Below, piece by piece: positions 17,418-26,657 of a stretch of 64,000 bases of DNA. The stretch spans positions 496,001 to 560,000 of the forward strand of contig NZ_RCZM01000003.1 of assembly GCF_006438965.1 (NCBI RefSeq), given 5' to 3'. Under the pieces are notes generated by a model. That model was given only the letters and a program-made list of their open reading frames with translations. It did not search any database and was not told the DNA's origin. The first letter of the stretch is position 1. Each line of letters begins with the position of its first letter. The position numbers were made by a program, and so were the translations under genes. Source of the DNA: Pedococcus bigeumensis. Its GTDB lineage: Bacteria; Actinomycetota; Actinomycetes; Actinomycetales; Dermatophilaceae.

Positions 17418-18901
17418 TCAGTCCCAGGTGCGGTAGCTGCTCGGGACCCGTTCGTCGTCCGCGTCGCGTGCCGGCCACGGATGGTCGTCCGATGCATGCG
17501 CGGTGTTGTCAGGCTGCTTGACGACGTGGAGCTGTGGCTTCCAGTGCGCGACCCTGTCTGGAAGGACCTCGATGTCGTTCCACCGGGCGCGTTCGCCACT
17601 CGGCGGTTGGTAGGCCGCCGCGCCGGGTGATGGCGGCGGGTCGCCGCCGGGCCGGGCAGCAAGCTCGGCAGCTGTCGGAGGTCGTACGGCCAGCCCGTAG
17701 CGGTTGGTGACGACCAGCCCGTCCGGTCGGGTGGGGTTGCCGGTGATGCGGAAGTCGCCGCGGTCGATGGCGTCGTGGTGGAACGGGCACAGGCTCACCT
17801 GGTTGTCGACGTCGGTCGCGCCGCCGGCCGCCCACTCGTGGAGGTGGTGGATCTCGACGAAACGGGTGGCCGTGCAGCCGGGGAAGCGACAGCCACGGTC
17901 ACGGTCCTCAATCAGCCGACGAGAGCGGCGCGGGAGGATCCGCATCGACCGACCCACGCTGACCGGCCGTCCCTCGGTCTCCCAGACCGGCTGGACCATG
18001 CCGTCGGAGAGGAAGCGGTCGAGGAGTCGACGCGGGATCGCGCCACCGCCGTTGACCCAGGCGCCATCGGTTGAGAGGTGCAGGTAGACCCGGTAGTGGC
18101 TGGCCCGCCCGGTCGACGTCACGGACGAGAGGGACCGCTGGGCCAGCTCCTCGAGTGCTTCCGCGTAGGTCGGGCGCTCAGTCGCCGCGATGCCGTGCGT
18201 GACCCGGGGAGAGCCAGCCGAGTCGCCCTCACCTGAGGATGCTGCCAGGAACAGCGCGTCCTTGGCCTCCCTGAGCGCCTGCTCGACGAGCGCGCCGATC
18301 GGCGCGGGGGCGCTGTAACGCAGCTGGAACGGGCCGTCGTGGTCGTAGTGCATCGAGAGGTCAGGGCGGGCGCAGGCCCGGCGCTCGGACTCCTGCTGCC
18401 CGGGAAGCGCGGCAGCAGCCAGGTCCGGCGCGGGCGAGTCGGCCGTGCCGTCATCACCGGGCCCTTCGGCATCCGCCGCCGGTGCGGACGCGAAGGCGTG
18501 CCGACTCAGCGCGCGACGCAGCTGGGGCACGGTGGCGTGCTTGGCGAAGTCGGCCGCCGACTGCTGGTGGCTCGTCGGCGCATGGTGGGCCACGACGGCG
18601 GTCTGGTCGAGCGACAGGAGCCCGTCGCGCAGCGCCTCGGAAGCCGCCGTCAGCTCGTGCCGCCGCCTCGCGACCGCCACCACGTCTCGCGCGTGCGACG
18701 GTGACAGACCGGCACGCACGACGAAGTGTGCTCCGGCGAACGGAACGCGCCGTCACCCCAGTGCTTGCCGTGGATGACCTCTTCGGCCAGGTCGACGAGC
18801 TCACCGTGCACCCGGTTGAGCTGCCCCGCGACCTCGGCCGTGCGCGTCCAGAGGTCACGCTGGATCTCATCGCGCTGGGCGGCCAACGGGCTGATCGACA
18901 T
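17418..18901 (-). pseudogene. DUF222/HNH endonuclease (13E12-type) gene with a frameshift
   Basis: The start ATG 18901 gives about 57 residues of normal DUF222 N-terminus, ending HWGDGAFRSPEH. At 18726-18728 the frame must shift by one base to continue as FVVRAGLSPSHARDVVAVAR. After that the reading frame is open to 17418. The HNH part is intact: CRFPGCTATRFVEIHHLHEW and VSLCPFHHDAIDRGDF hold the Cys and His residues. Unrepaired, the first frame stops at 18650. About 494 aa if restored. Family members are predicted DNA-cleaving proteins of unknown role, common in mycobacteria as the 13E12 repeat family. Real decay or a one-base sequencing error cannot be separated here. Confidence 0.82.
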
Positions 18902-18915
18902 ACGCCCATCGTACA

Positions 18916-18933
18916 CCTGTTCGAATGAACAGG
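18916..18933. promoter_or_regulatory. Inverted repeat CCTGTTC-gaat-GAACAGG upstream of the HNH gene
   Basis: Perfect 7-bp arms 15 bp upstream of the start codon at 18901. It has the GTTC/GAAC half-sites of an actinobacterial SOS box but in the opposite order (GTTC-N4-GAAC instead of GAAC-N4-GTTC), so LexA is not the obvious ligand. Confidence 0.5.
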
Positions 18934-18991
18934 CCAGTGATCTACAGGGAAAAGCGCTGCTGTGCAACGGATTTGGCCATCAGCGAACAGC

Positions 18992-19393
18992 TCACGCGTC
19001 GCCGAAGAACTCCTGCACCAGCTTCTTCGGCGCCGAAACCGCCCACGCGTCGGTGATGACCTCCGCGAGCTCCGAGCGAGTCAGCCGACCGAGGTCGCGT
19101 TGGCGAAGCAACACCGCGTTGTAGCCGTCGAAGTGTGGCGTCGTGAACCACGGCCCGTCACCCTCGATGAGCGCTTCCTTGTCGCTCTGGTCGGGCACGC
19201 TGAAGATGATGACGTCCTGCATCCGCTCACCCGTGTCGGGATCGATGGCATCCGGCCGCGGCTCGCGGAAGTGCAGGAACGACTTCTTGCGCACCACGTA
19301 TGCCGGGTTGCCCCACGACTTGCCCTCCTCCACCCCGGGGAGGGACAGCGCGATCTCAGCGAGGTCGGACAGCTTCGCCTTGCGTGCGGCCAT
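18992..19393 (-). CDS. MmcQ/YjbR family protein
   Basis: 133 aa. Start MAARKAKLSDLAEIALSLPG and core SWGNPAYVVRKKSFLHFREP, with VIIFSVPDQSDKEALIE and PHFDGYNAVLLR, match the MmcQ/YjbR alpha/beta fold, a possible DNA-binding family of unknown role. Followed within 10 bp by no same-operon partner except the YrdB-like gene that starts 376 bp upstream on the same strand. A GTATGCCG copy lies at 19298 within AYVV. Confidence 0.82.
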   Translation of the reverse strand: MAARKAKLSDLAEIALSLPGVEEGKSWGNPAYVVRKKSFLHFREPRPDAIDPDTGERMQDVIIFSVPDQSDKEALIEGDGPWFTTPHFDGYNAVLLRQRDLGRLTRSELAEVITDAWAVSAPKKLVQEFFGDA

Positions 19394-19403
19394 GCTGGTG
19401 ACG

Positions 19404-19769
19404 CTACGCCGACCGGCCGCCGCGCGCCTCCGCGTCAGGTACCAGCGCCTGGATCGACGGCAGTAGCGCGAGGCCGTTGACCACGACCGAGAACACCAGG
19501 AACGTCACGGCCCACCCGTGGTGCCCGGCACCCCACAAGCCGAGACTGGCCAGGCCGAAGACCAGCACCTTGGTCACCGGACGCACCACGGGACCACCCA
19601 GCGGCGCCTTGGGCGACGCGAATATCCACCAGACTGCGACAACCACCAGGGCCATCACGATCGCGAGCAGTACTCCACTCTCGTGGTTGCCCCACACGGC
19701 CGCCGCCGCCGCGGCCAGCAGCTCGTCGACGAACACCAGCGCCAAGACCAACCAACCCACTGCCACCAT
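19404..19769 (-). CDS. YrdB-like (DUF2568) small membrane protein
   Basis: 121 aa, four predicted transmembrane helices. Start ATG 19769 (MVAVGWLVLALVFVDELLAA); the WGNHESGVLLAIVMALVVV and KAPLGGPVVRPVTKVLVFGLA stretches match the DUF2568 pattern. Role unknown. It ends 10 bp before the MmcQ-like gene on the same strand, so the two are probably co-transcribed. A GTATGCCG copy at 19830 lies in the gap behind purB. Confidence 0.75.
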   Translation of the reverse strand: MVAVGWLVLALVFVDELLAAAAAAVWGNHESGVLLAIVMALVVVAVWWIFASPKAPLGGPVVRPVTKVLVFGLASLGLWGAGHHGWAVTFLVFSVVVNGLALLPSIQALVPDAEARGGRSA

Positions 19770-19840
19770 GCGCCAACTCTCGCACGGAGGCCCGGCCATA
19801 CGACGCGATGCGGTCGCGCCGGGACCACGCGGCATACCGG

Positions 19841-21250
19841 TCAGTCGAGGTAGTCGACCAGCTCGGGAGCCGCGCCGATGTAGCTCTGAGGAGTCATCTC
19901 GGCCAGGCGCTTGGCGACGTCGTCCGGAAGGCCAAGGCCCGCAACGAACTCGCGCAGGTCGTCGCCGGTGATGCGACGTCCGCGGGTGAGCTCCTTGAGC
20001 CGCTCGTAGGGGTTCTCCATGCCGGCCACGCCCTGGGCGCCGAGGGCGCGCATCGCGGACTGGACCGGCTCGCCGAGGACCTCCCAGTTGGAGTCGAGGT
20101 CGGCGGCCATCGCGGCCGGGACGGCGTCGAGGCCGTCCAGTCCGCGCGCGGCGTTGTCGATGGCCAACAGGGAGTGGCCGAACGCCACGCCGATGTTGCG
20201 CTGCATCGAGGAGTCGGTGAGGTCGCGCTGGAGCCGGCTGTTGACCAGGGTCGACGAGAGCACGTCGAAGAGCGCGTTGCTGACCTCGAGGTTGGCCTCG
20301 GCGTTCTCGAACCGGATCGGGTTGACCTTGTGCGGCATCGTGCTCGACCCGACGGTGCCCTGGCCACGGACCTGTGCAAAGTAGCCGAGCGAGATGTAGG
20401 TCCACACGTCGGTGCAGAGGTTGTGCAGGATCCGGTTGAACCGCGCGATGTCGGCGTAGAGCTCGGCCTGCCAGTCGTGTGACTCGATCTGGGTGGTGAG
20501 CGGGTTCCACTGCAGTCCAAGGGATTCCACGAACTCGCGACTCAGCGCGGGCCAGTCGGCACCGGGCACGGCCGCGAGGTGGGCGCCGTAGGTCCCGGTC
20601 GCGCCGTTGAGCTTGCCGAGGAACTCGGCCGCCCCGATCCGGCGCAGCTGGCGGCTGAGCCGGTGGGCCAGGACCGCGAGCTCCTTGCCCATCGTCGTCG
20701 GCGTCGCGGGCTGGCCGTGGGTGTGCGCCAGCAGCGGCACGTCGCGCAGGTCGGACGCCATCGTGGCCACCGACTCCACCAACGCGGCGGCGCGCGGCAG
20801 CCAGACGTCGGTGACCGAACCCTTGACCATGAGGGCGTAGGACAGGTTGTTGATGTCCTCGCTGGTGCAGCAGAAGTGGATCAGCTCGGCGAGCCCTCGG
20901 TCCTCGTCGCCGGGGGCGATCGCGGTGAGGCGTCGCTTGAGGAAGTACTCGACCGCCTTCACGTCGTGCTGCGTCTCGCCCTCGATCTGCGCGAGCTCGG
21001 CGATCTCGTCGGCACCGAAGTCCTCGACGACCTGGCGCAGCTGCTGCTGCTCACCCTCGGCGAGGGCGCGGACGCCTGGCACCACCTGGTGGGTGGTGAG
21101 GAAGATCAGCCACTCGACCTCGACCCGCACCCGCTCCCGGTTCAGCGCCGGTTCGGAGAGGTGGTCGACGAGGGGCGCCACCACACCGCGGTAGCGGCCG
21201 TCGAGGGCGCCCAGCGCGATAGGAGGGGTCGCGTCAGCAAGCGAAGCCAT
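19841..21250 (-). CDS. purB: Adenylosuccinate lyase
   Basis: 469 aa cytosolic enzyme of purine synthesis, cleaving fumarate from SAICAR and from adenylosuccinate. The fumarase/aspartase signature GSSTMPHKVNPIRFE lies at about residues 299-313. LAHTHGQPATPTTMGKEL carries a catalytic His, and FCCTSEDINNLSYALM matches the E. coli-type enzyme. I chose ATG 21250 (MASLADATPPIALGALDGRY), with GGGAG about 10 bp upstream; the frame is open further upstream but lacks family similarity. Confidence 0.96.
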   Translation of the reverse strand: MASLADATPPIALGALDGRYRGVVAPLVDHLSEPALNRERVRVEVEWLIFLTTHQVVPGVRALAEGEQQQLRQVVEDFGADEIAELAQIEGETQHDVKAVEYFLKRRLTAIAPGDEDRGLAELIHFCCTSEDINNLSYALMVKGSVTDVWLPRAAALVESVATMASDLRDVPLLAHTHGQPATPTTMGKELAVLAHRLSRQLRRIGAAEFLGKLNGATGTYGAHLAAVPGADWPALSREFVESLGLQWNPLTTQIESHDWQAELYADIARFNRILHNLCTDVWTYISLGYFAQVRGQGTVGSSTMPHKVNPIRFENAEANLEVSNALFDVLSSTLVNSRLQRDLTDSSMQRNIGVAFGHSLLAIDNAARGLDGLDAVPAAMAADLDSNWEVLGEPVQSAMRALGAQGVAGMENPYERLKELTRGRRITGDDLREFVAGLGLPDDVAKRLAEMTPQSYIGAAPELVDYLD

Positions 21251-21292
21251 GAGCCACAGTCTCCCAGAGTGCGCGGCCACCTCCGGACACCG

Positions 21293-21397
21293 GTATGCCG
21301 GGCGCCTGCCGCCCTGACGCGCGGCCCCGACGGCGGTGAGCCGAGTTGGCATGACCTGGCCTGACGCGCCCGCGCGCGAGTCAGGCACGCGGCATAC
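21293..21397. promoter_or_regulatory. Facing GTATGCCG pair in the purB/aldo-keto reductase divergent promoter region
   Basis: Copies at 21293 and 21390 face each other over about 90 bp. CTGACGCGC occurs twice between them (near 21313 and 21361) and again in part as an inverted stretch ending GAGTCAG. Both genes start here, so a regulatory or chromosomal role is likelier than termination. Confidence 0.4.
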
Positions 21398-21407
21398 CGT
21401 GAGCAGC

Positions 21408-22445
21408 ATGCGATACACCACGCTCGGCTCAAGCGGCACCGTCGTCTCCACCCAGTGCCTCGGCACGATGACGTTCGGCGCGGAGGCCGACGAGGCGACG
21501 TCCGGCGCGATCATCGAGGCGTTCGTCGAGGCCGGCGGCACGTTCGTAGACACGGCAGACGTCTACTCCAAGGGCGTCTCCGAGGAGATCATCGGCCGGT
21601 GGCTCAAGGCCCACCCGGCGGACGCGCGGGACCTGGTGATCGCCACCAAAGGCCGCTTCGCGATGGGGGACGGAGCCAACGACCTCGGGCTCTCGCGCCG
21701 CCACCTGCGGCGCGCCCTCGACGACTCGTTGCGGCGCCTCGGCGTCGAGCACATCGACCTCTACCAGATGCATGCCTGGGACGCCGTGACCCCGCTGGAG
21801 GAGACGCTGCGGTTCCTCGACGACGCCGTCACCGCCGGGAAGATCTCGTACTACGGCTTCTCGAACTACCTCGGCTGGCAGGTCACCAAGGCGGTCCACA
21901 CGGCTCGCGAGCACGGCTGGTCTGCGCCGGTGACCCTGCAGCCGCAGTACAACCTGCTGGTCCGCGACATCGAGCACGAGGTGGTCCCGGCCTGCCTCGA
22001 CGGTGGGCTGGGGCTGCTCCCGTGGTCGCCACTTGCGGGTGGGTGGCTGACCGGCAAGTACCAGCGCGACACCACGCCGACCGGGGAGTCGAGGCTCGGT
22101 GAGGACCCCGAGCGGGGCATGGAGGCGTGGGAGCCGCGCAACCGGCAGGAGCGCACCTGGGGCGTCATCGACGCGGTGGGTGAGGTCGCCGTGCAGGCTG
22201 GGGTCACGTCCGCCCAGGTCGCGCTGGCCTGGGTCGGTGCTCAGCCCGCCGTCACGTCGGTGATCCTCGGCGCCCGCAACGTGGAGCAGCTCGCCGACAA
22301 CCTCGCGGCCGCGGACCTCGACCTCACGGCTGATCAGCTCGACCGGTTGAGCGTAGTGAGCGCACCTCGGATGGACGACTACCCCTATGGGACCGCCGGT
22401 GTGGGCCAACGGCACCGGGACCTGGACCCCTCGTCGACCGACTGA
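21408..22445 (+). CDS. Aldo/keto reductase
   Basis: 345 aa TIM-barrel NADPH-dependent reductase. Catalytic tetrad: Asp48 and Tyr53 in VDTADVYS, Lys in IATKGRF, His in YQMHAWD. The NADP-binding C-terminus is SVILGARNVEQLADNLAA. Length and the LLPWSPLAGGWLTGKY segment match the AKR group acting on aldehydes or sugars; the substrate is unknown. Start ATG 21408 (MRYTTLGSSG); the frame stays open upstream without family similarity. Confidence 0.9.
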   Translation: MRYTTLGSSGTVVSTQCLGTMTFGAEADEATSGAIIEAFVEAGGTFVDTADVYSKGVSEEIIGRWLKAHPADARDLVIATKGRFAMGDGANDLGLSRRHLRRALDDSLRRLGVEHIDLYQMHAWDAVTPLEETLRFLDDAVTAGKISYYGFSNYLGWQVTKAVHTAREHGWSAPVTLQPQYNLLVRDIEHEVVPACLDGGLGLLPWSPLAGGWLTGKYQRDTTPTGESRLGEDPERGMEAWEPRNRQERTWGVIDAVGEVAVQAGVTSAQVALAWVGAQPAVTSVILGARNVEQLADNLAAADLDLTADQLDRLSVVSAPRMDDYPYGTAGVGQRHRDLDPSSTD

Positions 22446-22469
22446 GTCGCCGGAGCCCCGCCCCGCCCG

Positions 22470-23321
22470 TCAGCCCGGCGAGGGCGCAGCGAGCAGAGCC
22501 TCCACGCGGTCGAAGGGCTCCTGGTCGCGGTAGCTCGCTCGTGCCGCCCGGCACAGGTCCAGGGCGGTCGCACCGTCGCCGTCGATGCCGAGCGGATCAG
22601 CCCCGAGCGCGAGCAGGTGGGCGACCGCGCGGTCCCGCCCACCCTCGGCGGCGAGGCGCAGCGGGTGGCGGCCCCAGACCGCGTCAGCCTCGTCCAGAGC
22701 CGTGCCGGCAGCGACCAGGACGTCGATCACGTCGAGCCGCTGGTGGTCGGCCGCCATGGCGAGCGCGCGCAGGCGAGCCTGCTCGTCGGCGTCCTCCACG
22801 AAGCCGGTGACCTCCCCAGCGGCTGCTGCCTCCTCGATCGACGCCGGAGTCGCACCGGCCGCCACCAACACGTCGACGACGGCGGTCATGCCGAACACGG
22901 CGGCGTGGAGCAGGGCGGTCGCATCGGGCACACCTCCCGAGGAGGACGTCGAGTGGGCGTCGAGGTCGGCTCCCGAGGCCACGAGCTCCTCGGCCACGGC
23001 GGCGTCGCCGTAGCTGGCCGCCGTGATCAGCGGTGTCTCGGAGTCGCCGGCCTCGCCGTCGACCGGAGCTCCCGCCTCGAGCAGCGCCCGCGCGAGCTCT
23101 CGTGTCCCCGCCACGTCACCCCACACGCCCGTGGCGGTGTCGTACCGACGCATCGCGACGTACCCCAGCGGAGAAGCGCCGCGCGGGTGCCCGGGCAAAG
23201 GTCCCATTGGTGTGGCGGCTCGACCGGGTTCGGCGGCCAGCAGGTCGCGCAACGCCTGCGCGTCCCCGCTCTCAAGGACGACGAGCAGGCGCTGGTCGGA
23301 CGGTGCGTCCTGAGGGGCCAC
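22470..23321 (-). CDS. Ankyrin-repeat protein
   Basis: 283 aa with about five ankyrin units, e.g. ETPLITAASYGDAAVAEELV, TALLHAAVFGMTAVVDVLVA, HPLRLAAEGGRDRAVAHLLA and a capping TALDLCRAARASY. No signal peptide or catalytic domain. Such proteins bind partner proteins; the partner is unknown. Monocistronic; the 3' end nearly meets the convergent aldo/keto reductase gene. Confidence 0.85.
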   Translation of the reverse strand: MAPQDAPSDQRLLVVLESGDAQALRDLLAAEPGRAATPMGPLPGHPRGASPLGYVAMRRYDTATGVWGDVAGTRELARALLEAGAPVDGEAGDSETPLITAASYGDAAVAEELVASGADLDAHSTSSSGGVPDATALLHAAVFGMTAVVDVLVAAGATPASIEEAAAAGEVTGFVEDADEQARLRALAMAADHQRLDVIDVLVAAGTALDEADAVWGRHPLRLAAEGGRDRAVAHLLALGADPLGIDGDGATALDLCRAARASYRDQEPFDRVEALLAAPSPG

Positions 23322-23392
23322 CAGCGGAACGTATCCCGCTACGACCCCCCGGGGCCAGAGCCGCGCTGCCCGTGCGTCACTGGAAAAGTGCG

Positions 23393-24874
23393 TCAGTAGA
23401 ACCCGTGGCGGTCGAGCGCCGGCACGAGCTCGACCTCCTCGTACGACAGGTGCTCGAGCAGGGTCGTCGACAGGCGGTCGACGACCCGCTGCAGCTCGGC
23501 CGTGCCGGAGCCGCCGGACACCAGGCCGACGAGGGCCTCGTCGAGCTGTTCGAGCACGTCGTGGATGACGAGGTGCTCCGACTCCAACCGGTCCAACACC
23601 GGCGTGAGCGCGGGATCGCTGCGGCGAAGGTGGGGGAACACCGAGCGGTCCTCCATCCCGTGGTGCCCCGTCACGAACCGGCAGTACTGCGCGCAGTAGG
23701 CGCCGAGCGTCCAGTTGTTCTGGCGCATGGTCAGCTCGTTGATGGCGTTGCGCGCCCGGTGGGCCTGCTCCTCGCCGTCCACCACCTGCTCGACGATGTC
23801 ACGCAGCCGGGTGAGCTCGGCCCGCAGCCCATCGTGCACCTCGACCAGGTGCGCCCCCGCGCCCGAGTGCGCCTGCGCTGCAACGCCTTCTGTCTCCGAC
23901 GCAGGGGTATGCCGGCTCGTCGCCTCCCCATCGCCGCGGACCGGGACCGCACTCACCGCGGACTGGTCTGGGGACCCCTCTGGTGAGGAGGGGGACGAGG
24001 ACGACGGGGACGGTGCCGCGGCGCGTCGGTCGCGCTCGTCCTGCACCAGCTCGCGCACTGCCGGGGCGACCTCGCTCGCGAAGCGATGCACGTCCGTCAG
24101 CGACGACACGGGGGCGATGAAGGTGCTCATGCCTTCCTCGAGCGCGAGCTCGGCCAGCTGCTCGGCGCCGACACGGGGGGTGATGTTGTAGAGGCGACGG
24201 ATCGCGGCTGGGTCCCGACCGGCCTTGCGGGCGGCGTCGTCGATGGTCTGGTTCATCTCGCGCAGGGCCGACGGCTCGGCATACCCCATGCTCGGGAGCC
24301 AGCCGTCCGCGAGGCGACCGGTGAGGTGGAGCATCCGCGGCTTGTAGGCACCGATCCAGATCTCGACCGGGTGCGCCGGCGCGGGGCCGGGGTGCAGGCC
24401 GACCACCCGATGGTGCTGGCCCTCGACCCGGACCGATGGCGCGCCGTCGCCCGCCCAGACGGCGCGGATCACCTCGATCGCCTCGGTGAGTGACTCGATG
24501 GACTCACCGGGGGACAGACGGGTGCCTCCCGCGGCGACGATGGCGTCCCAGAAGGCGCCCGTGCCCAGCCCCAGCTCGACCCGTCCGCCGCTGAGCCGGT
24601 CGAGGGTCGCGACGCTCCGCGCCAGGACCACCGGCGGGCGCAGCGGAAGGTTGCCGACGTTGAGGGCGACCCGGACCGAGGTGGTCCGGGCCGCGATGAC
24701 CGACAGCAGGGTCCAGGCGTCGAGGTGCTTGGCCTGGTAGGGATGGTCCTGGATCGTCACCAGGTCGAGCCCGGAGACGTCGGCGGCCTCGCTGAGCTCG
24801 AGCGTCAGGTCAGCGGCGGTGGCGTCAGGGCTCGGGAAGATCCCGAACTGCAGGTCGTGTCCGTAGTCGGTCAT
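23393..24874 (-). CDS. Luciferase-like oxidoreductase fused to a hemerythrin domain
   Basis: 493 aa. Residues 1-280 are a luciferase-like monooxygenase barrel (FGIFPSPDATAADLTLELSE, LVTIQDHPYQAKHLDAWTLL, GGRVELGLGTGAFWDAIVAAGG), the class that uses F420 or FMN. A Ser/Pro-rich linker (about 290-345) leads to a four-helix hemerythrin HHE domain with expected ligands in LVEVHDGLRAEL, VTGHHGMEDRSVFPHL, ESEHLVIHDVLEQ and LEHLSYEEVELVP. The fusion suggests a flavin or deazaflavin reaction tied to a di-iron site that senses or supplies oxygen or NO; this is inference. No frameshift at the junction. Confidence 0.87.
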   Translation of the reverse strand: MTDYGHDLQFGIFPSPDATAADLTLELSEAADVSGLDLVTIQDHPYQAKHLDAWTLLSVIAARTTSVRVALNVGNLPLRPPVVLARSVATLDRLSGGRVELGLGTGAFWDAIVAAGGTRLSPGESIESLTEAIEVIRAVWAGDGAPSVRVEGQHHRVVGLHPGPAPAHPVEIWIGAYKPRMLHLTGRLADGWLPSMGYAEPSALREMNQTIDDAARKAGRDPAAIRRLYNITPRVGAEQLAELALEEGMSTFIAPVSSLTDVHRFASEVAPAVRELVQDERDRRAAAPSPSSSSPSSPEGSPDQSAVSAVPVRGDGEATSRHTPASETEGVAAQAHSGAGAHLVEVHDGLRAELTRLRDIVEQVVDGEEQAHRARNAINELTMRQNNWTLGAYCAQYCRFVTGHHGMEDRSVFPHLRRSDPALTPVLDRLESEHLVIHDVLEQLDEALVGLVSGGSGTAELQRVVDRLSTTLLEHLSYEEVELVPALDRHGFY

Positions 24875-24915
24875 CAGCGCTCAGTTCGTCGGCATGGTCT
24901 CAGCTGGGTGGCGTA

Positions 24916-25305
24916 TCAACTGGTCGGCACGGTGCTGGGTTCACCGTAGGCGGCGGGGCGCTGGTAGTCGCCCAGGACCTCGGCGAGAGCCAGGTGCCGG
25001 CGGGCATCGCCGTGCCGCGCCTGCCGCTGCAGGGTGCGTCCGAGCAGCAGGTGGAGGTAACCGTCGTCGGGGGCGTCCTCGACGAGTCGGCGCAGCACGG
25101 TCTCCGCGCGTCCGAGCTGGGCAGACCCGAAGTAGGCCCGGGCGAGCAGCAGCTCCAGCTCGGCCGTCCCGTGCAGCGTCTCGTCCACGCGGGTCTCGTC
25201 GACCAGCTCAGCCAAGGCCTTCGCAGCGGCACTGAAGTCGCCGTGGTCGAACTGGCTGCGGGCCCACTCGAGCCGCAGGGTGATGGGGGTGCTGGTCGTG
25301 GTCAT
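24916..25305 (-). CDS. Small tetratricopeptide-repeat protein
   Basis: 129 aa with about three TPR units (ARSQFDHGDFSAAAKALAEL, LARAYFGSAQLGRAETVLRR, LGRTLQRQARHGDARRHLAL). No signal peptide. TPR proteins of this size are adaptors; the partner is unknown. Its promoter region carries a MarR-type 22-bp palindrome at 25317-25338, 12 bp before the start codon. Gap of 41 bp to the oxidoreductase-hemerythrin gene, so co-transcription is possible. Confidence 0.8.
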   Translation of the reverse strand: MTTTSTPITLRLEWARSQFDHGDFSAAAKALAELVDETRVDETLHGTAELELLLARAYFGSAQLGRAETVLRRLVEDAPDDGYLHLLLGRTLQRQARHGDARRHLALAEVLGDYQRPAAYGEPSTVPTS

Positions 25306-25316
25306 GACCCGTCAAC

Positions 25317-25338
25317 AATAGTTCGATATTCAACTATT
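25317..25338. promoter_or_regulatory. Candidate operator AATAGTT-N8-AACTATT
   Basis: Perfect 7-bp arms around CGATATTC; the whole 22 bp is palindromic but for one base pair. It has the look of a MarR-family site and shares ATAGTTCGATA with the region before the marR gene at 11802. It overlaps the promoter region of the TPR gene. Confidence 0.6.
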
Positions 25339-25359
25339 CCGGGCGCGGCAGAGCGGGGG

Positions 25360-25875
25360 TCAGTTGTCCGCGAGCTCGCGACGGACGTGCTCCACGACGC
25401 CATCCGCGGCGGCCACCACCTCGGCGTAGGTCTGGTCGAAAGCGGAGTCGTCGCCGTACCAGGGGTCGTCCATGTCGAGGTCGCCGGCGCGCTCTGCGGA
25501 GGGGTCGAAGGAGCGGAACAGCCGGATCTTGGCGCGCTGCTCCTCGGTGCGGGCGATCCGGGTCAGCTCGCGCAGGTGCCCGGCATCGGCGGCGAGCACG
25601 AGGTCGACCTCGGGCAGCCAGGACGCCTCGAACTTGCGGGCGATGTGGTCGCGTCCGCCGAAGTCGTCGTGGCCGTTGCGGGCAAGTACGGCCAGCGTGC
25701 GTGGGTCGGCAGGGCTGCCCACCTCCCAGGAATGCGTGCCGGCCGAGTCGACGACCACCTCGTCGCCGAGCCCGGCCTCGTCGAACCGTTCGCGCAGGAC
25801 GAACTCGCCCATCGGGGAGCGGCAGATGTTGCCGGTGCAGACGACGGTAACGCGGTAGGGACGCTCAGCTGCCAT
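25360..25875 (-). CDS. Low-molecular-weight protein-tyrosine phosphatase
   Basis: 171 aa. The P-loop CTGNICRS gives nucleophile Cys13 and Arg19 (CX5R), and the general-acid loop is DMDDPWYGD near residue 130. Start ATG 25875 is used; an in-frame ATG at 25887 is also possible. Actinobacterial relatives (PtpA-type) act on protein or capsule-regulating tyrosine phosphate. Convergent promoter with the amidotransferase gene 54 bp away. Confidence 0.92.
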   Translation of the reverse strand: MAAERPYRVTVVCTGNICRSPMGEFVLRERFDEAGLGDEVVVDSAGTHSWEVGSPADPRTLAVLARNGHDDFGGRDHIARKFEASWLPEVDLVLAADAGHLRELTRIARTEEQRAKIRLFRSFDPSAERAGDLDMDDPWYGDDSAFDQTYAEVVAAADGVVEHVRRELADN

Positions 25876-25929
25876 GTGCCCATTCAACCGGTGCCTACGC
25901 TTGCGGATTCCACTGGCTAGGGTCGAGGT

Positions 25930-26657
25930 ATGCCGCGTCCCGTCGTCCTCGTCGCGGCGCGCTGGGCCGACACGATCGGGAGCCCCGACCGCCCCGGGGT
26001 CTACGCGACCCGCACCGTCGTCGACGCCGTCGTCCGCGCGGGCGGCGAGCCAGTGCTGGTCTGGCCGGACTCACAGGAGCGGGCCGAGGCGCTCGTGGCG
26101 ATCGCCGACGCGGTGCTGCTGCAGGGTGGCAACGACCTCGACCTGCGCCCGTTCGGCGTCCCTGACGTCCATCCGCGCGAAACACACTCGCCACCGGAGC
26201 AGGACGCCGCAGACGTGTCGATCGCGCGCGCAGCTGCCGCGGTCGGGCTCCCGATCCTGGCGATCTGTCGCGGCATGCAGGTGCTCAACGTGGTCCTCGG
26301 CGGCACGATCCACCAGCACTTCGACGAGACGACGGTGCCGCACGCCAACAACGCCCACGACGTCGACGTCGCCCCGGGGACCGTGCTGGAGCAGGTGATG
26401 GGCGCCGGCTCCTTGTCCGGCTGGTCGAACCACCACCAGGCCTGTAACGGGCTCCCCACTGGGCTGCTGGTCAGCGCCACGACGCCCGACGGTTGCATCG
26501 AGGCGTTCGAGTCAGTCGATGGGAAAACCATTGCGGTGCAATGGCATCCGGAGGTCGACGCAGCGACCGTGCCACACCAGCAGGCGCTGTTCGACTGGCT
26601 CGTGACGGCTGCCCGTGCCACGTCGAGCGAGTCCAGGACTCCTCAGCCCGGGACTTC

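Noticed and set aside
17356-17436. 26-codon open frame starting MPAVSPGDVRQAYA
   Set aside because: Too short and without family resemblance; overlaps the convergent HNH gene end. Could be a remnant but not supportable.
18916-18933. LexA box before the frameshifted HNH gene
   Set aside because: Half-sites are in GTTC-N4-GAAC order, not GAAC-N4-GTTC, so it does not fit the actinobacterial SOS box.
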